64,000 nt of DNA from Candidatus Melainabacteria bacterium (GCA_003153555.1 PLZS01000115.1:1-64000), one strand, 5' to 3'; positions 42,992 through 52,765 are shown, counted from the first letter of the stretch. Numbers and translations: made by a program. The notes: a model not told the origin generated them from the letters alone.

Positions 42992-43795
42992 TCAATCGAG
43001 AACGTCAAGCAAGTCGCCTACTTGCACTTGTCCGGCAGACTGGTGCACTATGTTTTGCCCGAACAGTAGTTTGTTTTGTGAGTTTCTATATTGTGCCAAC
43101 ATTCTGAGAGGTTCGATGCCCTTGCTGGCGTTGCTTTGATCGATTGTAGTGATCACGCAGCGTGCGCATGGTTTAACGACGTCAAACAATATGTCACCAA
43201 TTTTTATTGTCTTCCAGTCATCCTCCGCAAACGCCTGGCAACCGCTGACCACTACGTTAGGTCGAAATCGATTCATTGGAAGCGGCTCTGTGAGCCGACT
43301 GTTTAGATCTGCGAGTGATTCTTCTGAAATCAGCAGGAGCGGAAAGCCGTCAGCGAATCCCACTTGATCTGTTTTTCGTTTTGCATAGCGTTGGTCTACT
43401 TGGCGTTTGTAATCGTCAGCCATGCGCACAAGTCGGCACTCTACGCCGAGATACTGGCTGAGCCACGCGGCTACTGCGTCTCCTTGATCGTCGGCGCGAC
43501 AGGTCGCTGACCAAACAGTGACCCGGCGCTGACCAGATGTTTTTGTCAGCGGAACTTCTATCGATGACATCCCTGGAGCGCTCAAGGACAAGCCACCAGC
43601 AGCGTCTGACAAGATAGGCTTGATCAGGCAGATCGCAGGAATTTCTCGCTGCGTAATGAATTTGTTTGACTCGTCTACAATCAACCATTCGCGATCGTGG
43701 ACAATCCCGCGAAGAGCCACATCAGCGGTATCGAGTCTGGTGCCGCCACAGGATTTGATTGGATAAAAATTTAGCTCGGATACTTTTATGACCAT
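42992..43795 (-). CDS. MOSC-domain protein (YcbX-like)
   Basis: A 267-residue soluble protein with an N-terminal MOSC beta-barrel (VSELNFYPIKSCGGTRLD, then DREWLIVDESNKFITQRE) and a C-terminal MOSC domain. The domain holds RFRPNVVVSG and the conserved Cys in VKPCARCVITTID, which is the molybdopterin/sulfur ligand position in this family. Such proteins, like YcbX and the mARC enzymes, reduce N-hydroxylated compounds with molybdenum cofactor. Its ATG overlaps the end of the upstream 491-residue gene by ten bases, so they are co-translated. No molybdenum cofactor synthesis gene is visible nearby. Confidence 0.9.
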   Translation of the reverse strand: MVIKVSELNFYPIKSCGGTRLDTADVALRGIVHDREWLIVDESNKFITQREIPAICLIKPILSDAAGGLSLSAPGMSSIEVPLTKTSGQRRVTVWSATCRADDQGDAVAAWLSQYLGVECRLVRMADDYKRQVDQRYAKRKTDQVGFADGFPLLLISEESLADLNSRLTEPLPMNRFRPNVVVSGCQAFAEDDWKTIKIGDILFDVVKPCARCVITTIDQSNASKGIEPLRMLAQYRNSQNKLLFGQNIVHQSAGQVQVGDLLDVLD

Positions 43796-45261
43796 GGCCG
43801 TTTTGATTTGATGTCTTGCTTCACATCCGATTTTTCTTTGGGCTTGATTGAGATAATGTGGTCGATTGCGTCTTGCGATTCGGCGGAGATCTGAGGAGTC
43901 GGTTTCGGTGCGGATAGCTTTGAGTCCGCTTCTGCATTTCCGGCATTGCCCGCATACTTGCCCTTTTTCAGTTCTGCATCAAATTTTCGATCTTCATGGT
44001 TAAAGTCTTGGTCCATTACATCCTTGTCTGTTGTGTAGACCACATCATCTTTTCTGATTCTCTTTTCGCCGATGCGATAATGCTTAGCCTCCGCCAATTT
44101 TTTCAACACATTTGCTGGTGGGTTACGCATAGCGTCGGAGTATTTGCTGCGCTCAGTGTTTCTTTTATCGATACCGGCATTCAGCCATTTTAAAACGCCA
44201 TAGCGCACCGCCGGCACAATTAAGAACAGCAATCCATAAAGAAACAACCAGTGAATTAGTCCCGCAAATGCGTGCAGGATTGGGACAGTGGCGGTGTGAG
44301 TAGTTAAGAAGAAGCTGCCGAAGAAGTTTAAGCCCGCTAAAATGAATACCGGCACTAATGAGCTCGTCGGCACGCGTGTGAATTCCCAATCGAACTCTTT
44401 GAGATAGGTTGGTAAAGGCGCAAAGGATAGCGTTTTGGCGGTCACTTGCAAAGTCGGAAAAGTGTAGACGATGTTCCCAGTATCTGTCACTTCAGGCTTA
44501 CCATCAAACCGCACCAGAACTGGAAGCACACCGTCTTCCTTGGTGGGGTCCGCACCAGTAAATGGTGCTAACTGCTCAGCTGTGACCACACCGTTGTTTT
44601 GCTTGATCACTTGAGCGATTAACTGCCACTTACGATCTTCCAGGTTCAAGTTTGGACTACCATCGCCGAACAAAAACGAGAAGCAGTTCATGATGAAGTT
44701 ATTGTTCGTGTCCGGTTGCCGTGTCGTTGATTTATCGTACAGGTCGTAGGGGCGGTCGTAATCGTTGTATCCATAACTTGTGTACACGGGGTAGCTCGGT
44801 CCCCAGTAGAAGAAGTTGCGCAGAATCATAAAATCGAAGAAGTCCAAGCCGCCACCACCAAAGCCACCGCCGTCATTGTCATTATCGCCGCCTTTCTGGG
44901 CGAACAGCACAGCGGCGATGATCAGAGCGATTACTATTAGAAAAGATAGGATCAGACCGACGCCGAAGGAAATCCGCAGAAGGAAGTAACCGACTTTGAA
45001 GACTTTGGCGCCTATTTCTTGGCAGGTTTTCTTGAGACCTTGTGCTAGATAAGCAGTTTGAAATCCCACGTTAAACGAGTAGGCGATATCACCTGTGGTG
45101 CTAACTTGCAGATGTCCATTGGTTTCAGAGGCGACTTTGTTCAGCTCTGATGTTGCTTTCAAGATAGGCAAACCTGTCTTCGTCGCAACGTCGGCAGCCG
45201 TCACCCGCCTGCCAAGGTCGTCAATTGCTTTTATTACTAAATCTTTTTCTTGGGTAACCAT
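43786..45261 (-). CDS. Conserved cyanobacterial/plastid-type membrane protein
   Basis: A 491-residue protein. The N-terminal 65 residues form a winged-helix-like fold (VIKAIDDLGRRVTAADVAT), then there is a membrane helix (about 95-122), an acidic/Gly-rich linker (DNDNDGGGFGGGG), a conserved phrase CFSFLFGDGSPNLNLEDRKW, a second helical domain and three or four C-terminal membrane helices. This layout and the FGDG-x-P-N-x-x-L-E-x-R-x-W phrase match a family I know from cyanobacteria and plant chloroplasts, of unknown function. Finding it in a lineage with no visible photosynthesis genes is informative about ancestry. It is co-translated with the downstream MOSC gene. Confidence 0.78.
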   Translation of the reverse strand: MVTQEKDLVIKAIDDLGRRVTAADVATKTGLPILKATSELNKVASETNGHLQVSTTGDIAYSFNVGFQTAYLAQGLKKTCQEIGAKVFKVGYFLLRISFGVGLILSFLIVIALIIAAVLFAQKGGDNDNDGGGFGGGGLDFFDFMILRNFFYWGPSYPVYTSYGYNDYDRPYDLYDKSTTRQPDTNNNFIMNCFSFLFGDGSPNLNLEDRKWQLIAQVIKQNNGVVTAEQLAPFTGADPTKEDGVLPVLVRFDGKPEVTDTGNIVYTFPTLQVTAKTLSFAPLPTYLKEFDWEFTRVPTSSLVPVFILAGLNFFGSFFLTTHTATVPILHAFAGLIHWLFLYGLLFLIVPAVRYGVLKWLNAGIDKRNTERSKYSDAMRNPPANVLKKLAEAKHYRIGEKRIRKDDVVYTTDKDVMDQDFNHEDRKFDAELKKGKYAGNAGNAEADSKLSAPKPTPQISAESQDAIDHIISIKPKEKSDVKQDIKSKRPWS

Positions 45262-45462
45262 AAATTTTTCAATGACGCTGTTTGATTGGCGCTGTTGGGA
45301 TCAGTGCGCCTAGCGGAATTATATCCAATAACAACCTCTTGTAGGAATCCAGTTATGCGCTGAGTCGGCTCCAATTCGTTAGCTTTCCCTGGTGGACCGC
45401 TCGCTGCACTAATACTCCCTTCGCTTGCTGCGGAAAAGGAAGCTTAACAGTGAGCGCTCGAT

Positions 45463-45486
45463 CGGCTGTGACGGACGTGACAGCCG
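45463..45486 (-). terminator. Weak hairpin after the OPT gene
   Basis: CGGCTGT and ACAGCCG form a 7-bp stem around a 10-base loop, downstream of the OPT stop codon on the minus strand. There is no clear T-run. Confidence 0.25.
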
Positions 45487-45516
45487 CAATAGATTCAATG
45501 AGTTGGGTTTAAGAAC

Positions 45517-47463
45517 TCAATGCTTGACTGCCATAGCGGCGTTGTACATGGCTAGAAGCGCACAGATAAGTGACTCACCGGCCACGGCGCCGGATGCCAC
45601 TGGGATGACAAATAGGTCGGCTGTGCGCTTGTTGATTTTGGACCAGATAAAGGCGATAAGCGCGCCCACAAAAAACGAAAAAGAATTTGCAAAGCCCATT
45701 ACCCATGATAGCCCTAGCCCCATCGCCGATGGCATATACGGTTTCAGCTTTTTGGGCGCGTAAGCGTCTGCTACTGAAAGCAGGATACCGAGCACGCCCC
45801 CTATAAGCAGACCTTCCCTGGCGTGTATAGGCACATACTCAATTCCTTTCGACAGAGCTTCAGCCACCGCTTTCCACATGTTGGCAGAGGGCGCGTTGTA
45901 GTGTTCCATTGCTTGCACATTCGGAATCATTAAGTACCAAGCAGGCACAATTGCAGCCGTTCCGAAGAACAGACCGACAAATTGAGCAATAAACTGTTTG
46001 CGTGGGTTGGCACCTAGCAAATAACCGCTCTTAAGATCCGTCAACAGGTCAGCAGAGCTGGAGGCGATGTTGGCCGTCACACTCCCGGCCATTAAGTTGG
46101 TCGTGATATTTGATGGCGCGAGAACTGCGTAGGTTAACTGCGTCAACTTGCCCATTGCGCCAATTGGCGTTACGTCGGTTTCACCAGTTGCCCTGCAGGC
46201 TACCAGGGCCAGGAAAAAACTCATAACGACCGCGAGCAGCCCTAATGGCGGAGCAATCGAAAATGCGACGTATTGCAATGCCACCATTGCTAGTGCCAGA
46301 GGCACAAGACCGATGACCAGCCATTTCATTGGCACTTCTATGTCAGCCAACTTTTGATCTATCGTTTCTTTTTCGCCAACCTTTTTTACGGATGTAAATG
46401 CTTTGACGATCGTCTTCCATTGTAAGGCAAACGATGTTAGCCCTGATGTGACCATTAGAGCCGTTCCAGACCAGAGCGACCATCTCAGCAGTTTCTCGGG
46501 AGCGAGAATTTCGTTGATGCTGATCATTTCCGGAGCAACAAAAAAGTACAAGATGCACGAGCCGACAAGCATAGATATTGATACGCGCAAACCGACAATC
46601 ATTCCGGCGCCGATTAATAGAACACTGGGCTCAAACCCGAAGAGAGGCATCTTTGACATATCGATGCCCCGGTTCATTATTTTGAAAGGAAGCAGCTCCG
46701 GGATTTTTATATGTAGTTTTTCAACCCAGCCAAACTCAGCTTTGCCCAGAAAGCCCACGACAAGACCGACAGCCAGAGCGGCAACCAGCGAGTGGGCCTG
46801 TTGAATGGATTCTTTCGCTTCACTGTAAAGGCTCTTCAGCGTCTCTGCTGCCGCGATGCCACTCGGAAAGGCGAGCTGCTCGTGGTTGATCATTTGACGC
46901 TTCATTGGCACTGCCAAGAAAACTCCTAGCGCTGCAGTAATCAGCGTCCAAGCCAGCAGAATTTTCCAGTCCATGTGAACGCCGGTAATCAAAAGCAAGG
47001 CACCGAATGCAGTGCCCACGGTGGCGCCAGTCGAATAACCAGCCGCCGAAGCGGTCGACTGCATGCAGTTGTTTTCAAGAATGGACATCGGTGTCACTTT
47101 TACGCCTACGCGGCCAAGCAAAACTCTAAAGCTGTTCCAAATTACGAAAGATAGAACGCAGGCTGTGATGGCAACGCCAAAGGCCCAGCCGACTTTAATA
47201 GATGTATACAGGTTTGAGATGGACATCAGCGAACCGAGAATGCCACCCATGAGCACCGCCCGCAGAGTTAGCTGTGGCACTTTGTCGCCTTGATAAACCG
47301 TGCGGAACCACTCTTCGTCGGTCATGTGGCCATGAAGCACAGCGTTAGGATCTGGGGGCTCTATTACACCTGCCGCCGTGCAAACACCGACGCCTTCCCC
47401 GGCTACAGTCATCCTCTCTGCGTCTAACGGAGTGGCGTAAGACTCCGGCTCGTTTTCTTTCAC
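45517..47463 (-). CDS. OPT family oligopeptide transporter
   Basis: A 648-residue membrane protein with about 15 hydrophobic segments. Typical OPT features are QLTLRAVLMGGILGSLMSISN and YTSIKVGWAFG near the start, NNCMQSTASAAGYSTGA, and SADLLTDLKSGYLLGANPRKQF, a well-conserved phrase of bacterial OPT proteins. These carriers take up small peptides or metal-chelate complexes, probably proton-coupled. The start is GTG at 47463, chosen because GGAGG lies five bases upstream. No peptidase gene is adjacent. Confidence 0.92.
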   Translation of the reverse strand: MKENEPESYATPLDAERMTVAGEGVGVCTAAGVIEPPDPNAVLHGHMTDEEWFRTVYQGDKVPQLTLRAVLMGGILGSLMSISNLYTSIKVGWAFGVAITACVLSFVIWNSFRVLLGRVGVKVTPMSILENNCMQSTASAAGYSTGATVGTAFGALLLITGVHMDWKILLAWTLITAALGVFLAVPMKRQMINHEQLAFPSGIAAAETLKSLYSEAKESIQQAHSLVAALAVGLVVGFLGKAEFGWVEKLHIKIPELLPFKIMNRGIDMSKMPLFGFEPSVLLIGAGMIVGLRVSISMLVGSCILYFFVAPEMISINEILAPEKLLRWSLWSGTALMVTSGLTSFALQWKTIVKAFTSVKKVGEKETIDQKLADIEVPMKWLVIGLVPLALAMVALQYVAFSIAPPLGLLAVVMSFFLALVACRATGETDVTPIGAMGKLTQLTYAVLAPSNITTNLMAGSVTANIASSSADLLTDLKSGYLLGANPRKQFIAQFVGLFFGTAAIVPAWYLMIPNVQAMEHYNAPSANMWKAVAEALSKGIEYVPIHAREGLLIGGVLGILLSVADAYAPKKLKPYMPSAMGLGLSWVMGFANSFSFFVGALIAFIWSKINKRTADLFVIPVASGAVAGESLICALLAMYNAAMAVKH

Positions 47464-47556
47464 TTCTGCCTCCGGCTATGTCAACCTGCCAGCTAAATGC
47501 CAGAGCACATTGTATGACGTTGCTCGGGTATTATTATGAGGACTGGCAAAAATTGG

Positions 47557-48156
47557 TTAACCAGCCGCGACTGACTGTTCCATTTCGGTTGTCATCACAA
47601 TTGAGATGCGCTCTCGAATAGACCATCTTTTTTGCAATTCACGTCTTTGCAGTCTTTTTGTTTCGGCGACAACAAAATCAATTCTCTCTTGCGGATCCAT
47701 AGCCGGAACTCTGATCACTTCCACATTACGGCTGCGGTAGCAGTTCTCGAGAATGACGCTGATTTCTTTTGTGAACGAGAGATTTTCTCTGCGAACGTGA
47801 TTGACTTCAAAAAATGGCAGCTCTTCGACAAGAAACGCGATTGTGTAATTCGATGCGTCCAGTTTGGAAAAAGCCTCGGGAATTTCGATTTTGTCGTAGA
47901 TGTAATAAGCCTCGCCATCAAATAGACCTCGGTCTAAGAAGGTTGGCTCATGGCTGTCAACGAGACCTTTTTCAGCTTCCACTTGTCGGCGCAGTACTTC
48001 TGCTTGAAACTTTGCTCTATCGACCCAAGGAAGAAACTCGCCTTCCTTGATCACTTGAGTTGCGAACTCTTGGAGCACCGGATAACCCAATTCAGCCAGC
48101 ATGGCAATTATCGTTGTCTTGCCTACCGAAGGTCCGCCTGTGATCACTGCTCTCAT
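47557..48156 (-). CDS. P-loop NTPase, AAA_28/NadR-like
   Basis: A 199-residue cytoplasmic protein with a Walker A motif GGPSVGKTT at residues 7-15 and a short second half with FLDRGLFDGEAYY, typical of the AAA_28/Ttd14/NadR-kinase-like group. The Asp/Arg pair in LDRG would act like Walker B or a lid. Members bind or phosphorylate small ligands such as nicotinamide ribose; the substrate is unknown. It is 93 bases past the divergently named OPT gene on the same strand, with no overlap. Confidence 0.8.
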   Translation of the reverse strand: MRAVITGGPSVGKTTIIAMLAELGYPVLQEFATQVIKEGEFLPWVDRAKFQAEVLRRQVEAEKGLVDSHEPTFLDRGLFDGEAYYIYDKIEIPEAFSKLDASNYTIAFLVEELPFFEVNHVRRENLSFTKEISVILENCYRSRNVEVIRVPAMDPQERIDFVVAETKRLQRRELQKRWSIRERISIVMTTEMEQSVAAG

Positions 48157-48346
48157 CTGCGCATACCCTTGTGTTTACACGAAGCGTCTCTACTTCAGTC
48201 TAGGCATCTTAGGAGCTGGGCATGCTGCTTGAACGCGCAAACTGCCCGGCTAATTGAAGAAGCGTCAGTCGGCAATGTGCCGCTGCTTAAAAGACAACTT
48301 TAGGTACTTTCTTGGAATCCGGCAAGCTAAATAAAACCAAGGTTTC

Positions 48347-49441
48347 TTAGGGGGTGAGAGCCATAGTAGCTGCTTGGATGCGACTGCGGATCTCAGGCAG
48401 GGCCAATTCAGCTGCCACTTCTCCCGCTTTAATTGCTTTCATGCCATCAGATTTTTTGCTTGAAAGCAGATGAATTCCGTTCACGTCTGGCTGGACAACC
48501 AGGTCTGCAGCCTTAACTTGTTCCTCGTCGATTTTGGACAAAATCATGTTGATAACGCGGTGTCCAACGCTTAAGATTTTCCGGAACGATTGTGGCTTGG
48601 CATCAAACTTTTCGTCCACATCAATGGCGATGACAAGGTCTGCCCCCATCTCTCTGGCTTGTTTGACTGGAAGATTTGCCTCGATGCCACCATCAACAAA
48701 CAACTTATCATCAATTACAACTGGCCGGCGAAGTTCAGGCACAGCCGCGCTGGCTTGAATGGCGCGTCCCAAGTTACCTGTAGTAATTGAGTATGCTTTT
48801 CCGTCGAGAAGATTGGACGCCACCGCGCAAAATGGAATCTTCAGTTCTCCGATGTCGCGCAGCGTTGCAGGCAGGGAATCGTTCATGTAATTTGCAAATC
48901 TGTTGCCCACATAAAGTCCGTCATAAGGGTGATAGCCAATCAGGCGCGGGATAAAAAATGCTGGAATTAAGGCTACTCTTACTGGAATCGGCACCGTGTA
49001 ATAAGAGTGTTTAAACGATTTGTGGAGCATTTTTGTTTCGATAGCGTCTGCTGAAAGTCCGGCGCAGTACATGCTGCCCACAATAGCTCCCATACTCGTT
49101 CCTGCTACAAAATCAATCGGTATGCCTTCACGTTCCAGAACGCGCAGAACGCCGATGTGCGCGAAGCCTCGCGTGCCGCCGCCGCCTAACGCCAGGGCGA
49201 TTTTAGGTCTGCGCGCACCGCTCTCTATTGTCTGCGCTGCACCCTGAAGAGGAGCGCCAGGCTCTATTGCATATGAAGGCAAAGCGAGTGAGAGCGCAAT
49301 TGCTAAAGCGAAAAATAAGTTGATCACAAAAAGCCTGCTGAAAGTTGCCGATACCGGTCGAGAGATTTCGCGACAGTATAAGGCACTGCAGTTTGCTGCG
49401 GAGTAGCAAGCGCCGCACCAATTCTTATCAGTTAATGACAT
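48347..49441 (-). CDS. Patatin-like phospholipase, membrane-anchored
   Basis: A 364-residue protein with one hydrophobic segment (about 36-58) and a patatin domain. The oxyanion loop is LGGGGTRGF, the nucleophile is Ser116 in AGTSMGAIVGS, and the dyad Asp is Asp250 in FVDGGIEANLPV. A bacterial esterase/phospholipase A of the RssA/YjjU class is expected. The hydrophobic N-terminus points to export or membrane attachment. The start at ATG 49441 has no strong ribosome binding site, and a downstream start cannot be excluded. Confidence 0.9.
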   Translation of the reverse strand: MSLTDKNWCGACYSAANCSALYCREISRPVSATFSRLFVINLFFALAIALSLALPSYAIEPGAPLQGAAQTIESGARRPKIALALGGGGTRGFAHIGVLRVLEREGIPIDFVAGTSMGAIVGSMYCAGLSADAIETKMLHKSFKHSYYTVPIPVRVALIPAFFIPRLIGYHPYDGLYVGNRFANYMNDSLPATLRDIGELKIPFCAVASNLLDGKAYSITTGNLGRAIQASAAVPELRRPVVIDDKLFVDGGIEANLPVKQAREMGADLVIAIDVDEKFDAKPQSFRKILSVGHRVINMILSKIDEEQVKAADLVVQPDVNGIHLLSSKKSDGMKAIKAGEVAAELALPEIRSRIQAATMALTP

Positions 49442-49619
49442 TTCATCTACTCGTCCATACGGTTGATTAACTGTAGGTATGAGGTTGTTGATAACCTCGC
49501 GAATGCTGAATACTTTGTTTATAGGTTGTGCGGGCTGTCATCGATATCGTACGTGCTATAAATGTAATCCTGTAGGTTGCCGGGACGCGGCAGCTGCACC
49601 AATGTGGGGGATGTGAATT

Positions 49620-50474
49620 TTGGGAATCTTTAGTGAGGCGACTTTGTGGGCGTGCCTTTCTTTCGTCGCATGGTTCGTAGTTTTTTATCTTTACCATGGA
49701 CTCGGCATAACCCTGGGTTATCATCGCCTTTTGACCCATAAATCCCTCCGAGTTCCTCGCTGGTTGATGTACTTTATCGTCTCAGGTGGTTATTTGGGCT
49801 TGATGGGCTCACCAATAGTTTGGGTCGGTGTGCACCGCTTGCACCACCAAAAATCTGACGTCGACGGAGATCCACATTCACCGAAAGATGGATTCAAGCA
49901 TGCGTTGTATGAATGGATGTTTGACATGCGATCGGTGCAATCAGATGAAGAGATGCGCGCTCAGGTGCCAGATCTGATGGCTGATCCGCTCTTCCGGAAA
50001 CTCGGCGACGATCACTCTCCATGGCAAGCTCAACTTTGCTTGGGTCTATGTATTGTTTTTCGCGTGATAATTTGGGCGGTGCTTGGACCAATTGGTTTGG
50101 CTGCGAACATCTTCGCCACGGCGACGATTTTCTGGAGCACTCAACTCGTCAACGCCGTGTGTCATTTGCCGAATGTCGGTTATAGATCGCACAACACACG
50201 CGAGCAGAGCCGCAATGTTTGGTTTGTAGGTTTGCTGGCGCTTGGCGAAGGCTGGCACAACAATCACCACGCCGTTCCGAAGTCTGCTCGCCATGGCATG
50301 GCTTGGTATGAAGTTGATGTGACCTGGTATGCAGTGTGGCTGCTGGAAAAACTTGGCTTGGCTAAGGCTGTTATTCGTCCACCGAAGTCCCTTCAGCGTA
50401 AAGCGGTTGAGTCAGTCGAGTCTGCATTTAGTTTCGATACAGGCGCCGAACACATTCTCGTCAAGCAAGAGTAA
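49620..50474 (+). CDS. Acyl-lipid/acyl-CoA delta-9-type fatty acid desaturase
   Basis: A 284-residue membrane enzyme with the three histidine boxes of stearoyl desaturases: HRLLTH, HRLHHQ and EGWHNNHH. Around them lie four hydrophobic helices and the usual di-iron spacing. It introduces a double bond in fatty acids at the membrane, adjusting fluidity. The start appears to be TTG at 49620, with GGGGGA about ten bases upstream; no in-frame ATG is better placed. It converges with mmsA, and a bidirectional terminator (50498-50532) separates them. Oxygen dependence implies an at least partly aerobic life. Confidence 0.92.
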   Translation: MGIFSEATLWACLSFVAWFVVFYLYHGLGITLGYHRLLTHKSLRVPRWLMYFIVSGGYLGLMGSPIVWVGVHRLHHQKSDVDGDPHSPKDGFKHALYEWMFDMRSVQSDEEMRAQVPDLMADPLFRKLGDDHSPWQAQLCLGLCIVFRVIIWAVLGPIGLAANIFATATIFWSTQLVNAVCHLPNVGYRSHNTREQSRNVWFVGLLALGEGWHNNHHAVPKSARHGMAWYEVDVTWYAVWLLEKLGLAKAVIRPPKSLQRKAVESVESAFSFDTGAEHILVKQE

Positions 50475-50497
50475 TTGCTCAGAGCTTCTGATCAAAC

Positions 50498-50532
50498 AAA
50501 AACTCGACCGGCTACGCGCCAGTCGAGTTTTT
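50498..50532. terminator. Bidirectional intrinsic terminator
   Basis: AAAAACTCGAC (50498-50508) pairs perfectly with GTCGAGTTTTT (50522-50532) around a 13-base loop. The A and T runs give a T-tail on both strands. It sits between the convergent desaturase and mmsA genes. Confidence 0.85.
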
Positions 50533-50558
50533 AATAGCGAGCTAGACAGGTCCAGATT

Positions 50559-52085
50559 CTAGGACTTCGTCTTCCAGACTGGATCGACGAATTTCTTCTG
50601 GGTTGGTTCACCAAACCATCTGGTCATCGTCATTTTTTGTTGAGTATAGAACTGGATGCCTTCTTTTCCTTGTATATGCAAATCACCATAAAAGGAATTG
50701 TTCCAGCCTGTGAAAGGGAACCATGCCATGGAGGCTGGCACTCCCACGTTGACGCCGATCATACCTGCGTTGAAGTGGCGCTTGAACTCACGGGCTGAAC
50801 GTCCACTGTTCGTATAGATGACAGCTCCGTTGCCGTAGGGGCATTCTTGGCCAAGCTTAATTGCAGCCTCAATATTTTCTACACGCACCACAGATAATAC
50901 CGGTCCAAATATCTCTTCTTTGACAATGCTCATTTCTGCTTTGGCGTGATCGAAGATTGTCGGGCCGAGGAAGTATCCCTTTGGCGCATCTTGAACTTTA
51001 ACTGTTCTGCCGTCAAGGGCAAGCTTGGCGCCTTCTGTTGCACCTTTGTCGATCATGCCAGTCACCTTTTTCAGGTGCTCAGCTGATACTAGTGGACCCA
51101 TATCTGGATTGCCACCATCATCGGTGCGCCCGATTTTCATTTTTGCAGTGGCTTCCACAAGGCGCGGTATCAGATCCTCTGCCGCCTTGCCGACCGGCAC
51201 TGCCAAGCTTCCGGCCATGCAGCGCTCGCCTGCGCAACCGAAAGCGGAAGCTTGAAGGGCTTGAACGGTGTGGTCCATGTCAGCATCAGGCATGATGATG
51301 ATGTGATTTTTTGCGCCGCCGGCAGCTTGAACGCGTTTGCCGTTGGCGGTGCCTTTTTCATAGACATATTTTGCGATATTAGTCGAACCGACGAATGAAA
51401 TCGCTTTGATCAGTGGATGTTCCAGCAAAGCGTTGACACAGTCTTTGCCGCCGTGAACGATGTTGAACACTCCCTTGGGCAAGCCAGCTTCCATCAAACA
51501 TTCCGCAATCAGCATGCTGCTCATCGGTACTTTTTCCGAGGGCTTGAGGACAAAGGTATTGCCGCAAGTCAAGGCCAGAGGGTACATCCACAATGGCACC
51601 ATGGCCGGAAAGTTGAACGGAGTTATTCCCGCGCAAACGCCAATTGGATGACGCATCGTTTCGCAATCGACGTTGCGAGCGATGTTTTCAAGGCATTCTC
51701 CGGTCATCAAACTGGGAATACCGCAGGCGAATTCAACGACTTCAATGCCTCGTTGTACCGATGCTCTGGCTTCGTTCAGAGTCTTGCCGTGCTCTCTGGT
51801 GACACATTTGGCAATTTCTTCGTAACGCGCCTCAAGGTTGTTCTTGAAGCGAAACATGACTCGGGCTCGCTCAACGATCGGTGTTTCAGCCCAATCGTAA
51901 TATGCTTCCTGGGCGGCTCTGACGGCTCTGTCTACGTCTTGGTTTCCTCCCATCGGCACTTTTGCGATAAGTTCACCAGTTGACGGGTTGTTAATGTCAC
52001 CGAACTCCGTTGCAGCGGAATCCACCCAATCGCCGCCTACGAGCAACTTGCAGGTAGTCACGGCCTTACTTTCAGCCACTGCCAT
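50559..52085 (-). CDS. mmsA: Methylmalonate-semialdehyde dehydrogenase (CoA-acylating)
   Basis: A 508-residue ALDH-superfamily enzyme. It has TPFNFPAMVPLWMYPLAL, the MMSDH form of the family's catalytic-Asn segment, and the catalytic Cys in CAGERCMAGSLAV; the C-terminal GSARF-type region reads GWNNSFYGDLHIQG. These features identify the CoA-dependent methylmalonate/malonate-semialdehyde dehydrogenase that ends valine and myo-inositol or thymine degradation, giving propionyl- or acetyl-CoA, CO2 and NADH. AGGAGG lies about six bases before the ATG at 52085. The desaturase gene converges with it. Confidence 0.96.
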   Translation of the reverse strand: MAVAESKAVTTCKLLVGGDWVDSAATEFGDINNPSTGELIAKVPMGGNQDVDRAVRAAQEAYYDWAETPIVERARVMFRFKNNLEARYEEIAKCVTREHGKTLNEARASVQRGIEVVEFACGIPSLMTGECLENIARNVDCETMRHPIGVCAGITPFNFPAMVPLWMYPLALTCGNTFVLKPSEKVPMSSMLIAECLMEAGLPKGVFNIVHGGKDCVNALLEHPLIKAISFVGSTNIAKYVYEKGTANGKRVQAAGGAKNHIIIMPDADMDHTVQALQASAFGCAGERCMAGSLAVPVGKAAEDLIPRLVEATAKMKIGRTDDGGNPDMGPLVSAEHLKKVTGMIDKGATEGAKLALDGRTVKVQDAPKGYFLGPTIFDHAKAEMSIVKEEIFGPVLSVVRVENIEAAIKLGQECPYGNGAVIYTNSGRSAREFKRHFNAGMIGVNVGVPASMAWFPFTGWNNSFYGDLHIQGKEGIQFYTQQKMTMTRWFGEPTQKKFVDPVWKTKS

Positions 52086-52480
52086 CGCCTATTCCTCCTG
52101 GGAATGTAAATAGTCGTTCATCAGAATATCGGTTAGATAGCCAATTGACAATTGAAGGATAGCCCCTCCCTGGCGCGGCAAATAGCGTCGTGGGCACGGG
52201 CACCTGCATACGATGGTTACAGGATGTTAGCTATAACTTTTCTAATTTAGGGGTTTTCAACTGCTGGTCGAACAATTTTTCTGGGTGATTTTAGTGGCAA
52301 ATTAGTGGTTTTTAGCGGGCTCTGAAATTTCGAAGCAATCCATATAAAGAGATTTGACGAAAAATGTTGTTAGGTGACTGACGAAACTGCCAAGACCTGC
52401 CATACTAGTGGCGTACAATTCAGACCAAGGTTCTCAATGTATTGAGATTTTGCGGTCGAAATAGGTTGAGAATAAGGCAC
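52086..52480. other. Intergenic leader region of the RRM gene
   Basis: 395 bases without a gene, AT-rich toward the RRM gene. A TTGACA near 52145 and a TTGACG near 52355 are isolated -35-like words without good -10 partners. A long 5' leader would suit a cold-responsive RNA-binding protein, but no defined element is seen. Confidence 0.35.
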
Positions 52481-52765
52481 ATGAATAACAAATTGTTTGT
52501 AGGGAATCTTTCGTTCAAAACGACTCAGCAAGGGCTTCAAGACCTTTTCGCTGAATACGGTGAGGTTGTTTCGGTTGCGATTCCGCAAGATCGCGACACC
52601 GGAAGACAGCGCGGTTTCGCGTTCGTCGAAATGGCTAATCAGGCAGATGCCGAAGCAGCCATCAAAGCGCTCAACGGTCGCGACCTAGATGGTCGTCAGA
52701 TCGCCGTTAACGTTTCCACTCCAAAGCCAAAAGATGGCGGTGGCGGTGGCAGAGGCCGCTGGTAA
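52481..52765 (+). CDS. Single-RRM glycine-tail RNA-binding protein (cyanobacterial Rbp type)
   Basis: A 94-residue protein comprising one RRM, RNP2 KLFVGNL near the N-terminus and RNP1 RGFAFVEM in the middle, and a short tail GGGGGRGRW. This is the cyanobacterial and plant-chloroplast-like Rbp architecture. Some cyanobacterial Rbp proteins are cold-induced and bind mRNA. The start is ATG 52481, with AAGG seven bases before; the frame extends to 52442 without a better start. The stem-loop at 52824-52853 probably ends its transcript. Confidence 0.93.
   Translation: MNNKLFVGNLSFKTTQQGLQDLFAEYGEVVSVAIPQDRDTGRQRGFAFVEMANQADAEAAIKALNGRDLDGRQIAVNVSTPKPKDGGGGGRGRW

Noticed and set aside
50559-52085. 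Link of mmsA to methionine S-methyltransferase as a DMSP pathway
   Set aside because: The genes are 14.5 kb apart on opposite strands and mmsA has ordinary valine/inositol degradation motifs; no DMSP lyase or demethylase is in the window.
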